A stretch of DNA of 5,019 nucleotides, taken from contig DASZUC010000034.1 in the NCBI GenBank assembly GCA_035547775.1, positions 1 through 5,019 of the forward strand. Reading direction: 5' to 3'. The notes beneath the pieces were generated by a model. That model saw nothing but the letters and a program-made list of their open reading frames with translations, made no database searches and was not told where the DNA came from. Positions 5,009-5,019 of this stretch are shown in pieces. Within the stretch, counting starts at the first letter, position 1. The number at the start of each line of letters is the position of its first letter. This stretch comes from DASZUC01 sp035547775 (GTDB taxonomy: Bacteria > Patescibacteriota > Saccharimonadia > Saccharimonadales > UBA4665). The translations under genes and the position numbers were made by a program.

Positions 5009-5019
5009 CAACCCCGACA

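Overview
The window looks like chromosomal DNA from a small-genome bacterium, possibly of the Candidate Phyla Radiation (Patescibacteria, perhaps Saccharibacteria). The hints are mid-range base composition by eye, very tight gene packing, an SD-poor genome with apparent leaderless starts, and a YdeI/DUF1905 protein with a Cys-Cys tail. None of these is a taxonomic marker, so this placement is a guess. TGA is used as a stop (ABC ATPase, DUF488), so there is no sign of UGA recoding. I see no tRNA, rRNA, CRISPR array, insertion sequence or phage gene.

Layout. Positions 1-681 (+) hold the C-terminal half of the clamp-loader-like AAA+ ATPase RarA/MgsA; its catalytic half lies off the window. It converges on a 408-codon gene (678-1904, -) whose stop shares the palindrome CTAG with the rarA stop. 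That gene encodes an unrecognised soluble protein: a 195-residue Pro/Ala/Glu-rich acidic tail without Lys or Arg, followed by a compact C-terminal domain. Upstream of it on the same strand is a DUF488 (YeaO-like) protein (1999-2349, -).

A 30-bp interval separates the DUF488 gene from a divergent three-gene operon (+): an ABC-2-type ATPase (2380-3288), its six-TM permease (3285-4082) and a short DoxX-family membrane protein (4082-4426). They are joined by ATGA and TAGTG overlaps. The operon converges, with a 12-bp gap, on a YdeI/OmpD-associated (DUF1905 plus OmdA) protein (4439-4993, -) whose promoter region runs to the window edge.

The best signal for a second look is the divergent promoter at 2343-2380. 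A perfect AGTATA-N4-TATACT inverted repeat places a TATACT -10 box on each strand exactly 7 nt before an ATG, and neither gene has a Shine-Dalgarno sequence. This predicts two mirror-image leaderless transcripts. The YdeI gene has a similar arrangement. The other notable item is the Lys/Arg-free acidic protein. I find no convincing new multi-gene system; the exporter operon is of a common type with an unknown substrate.
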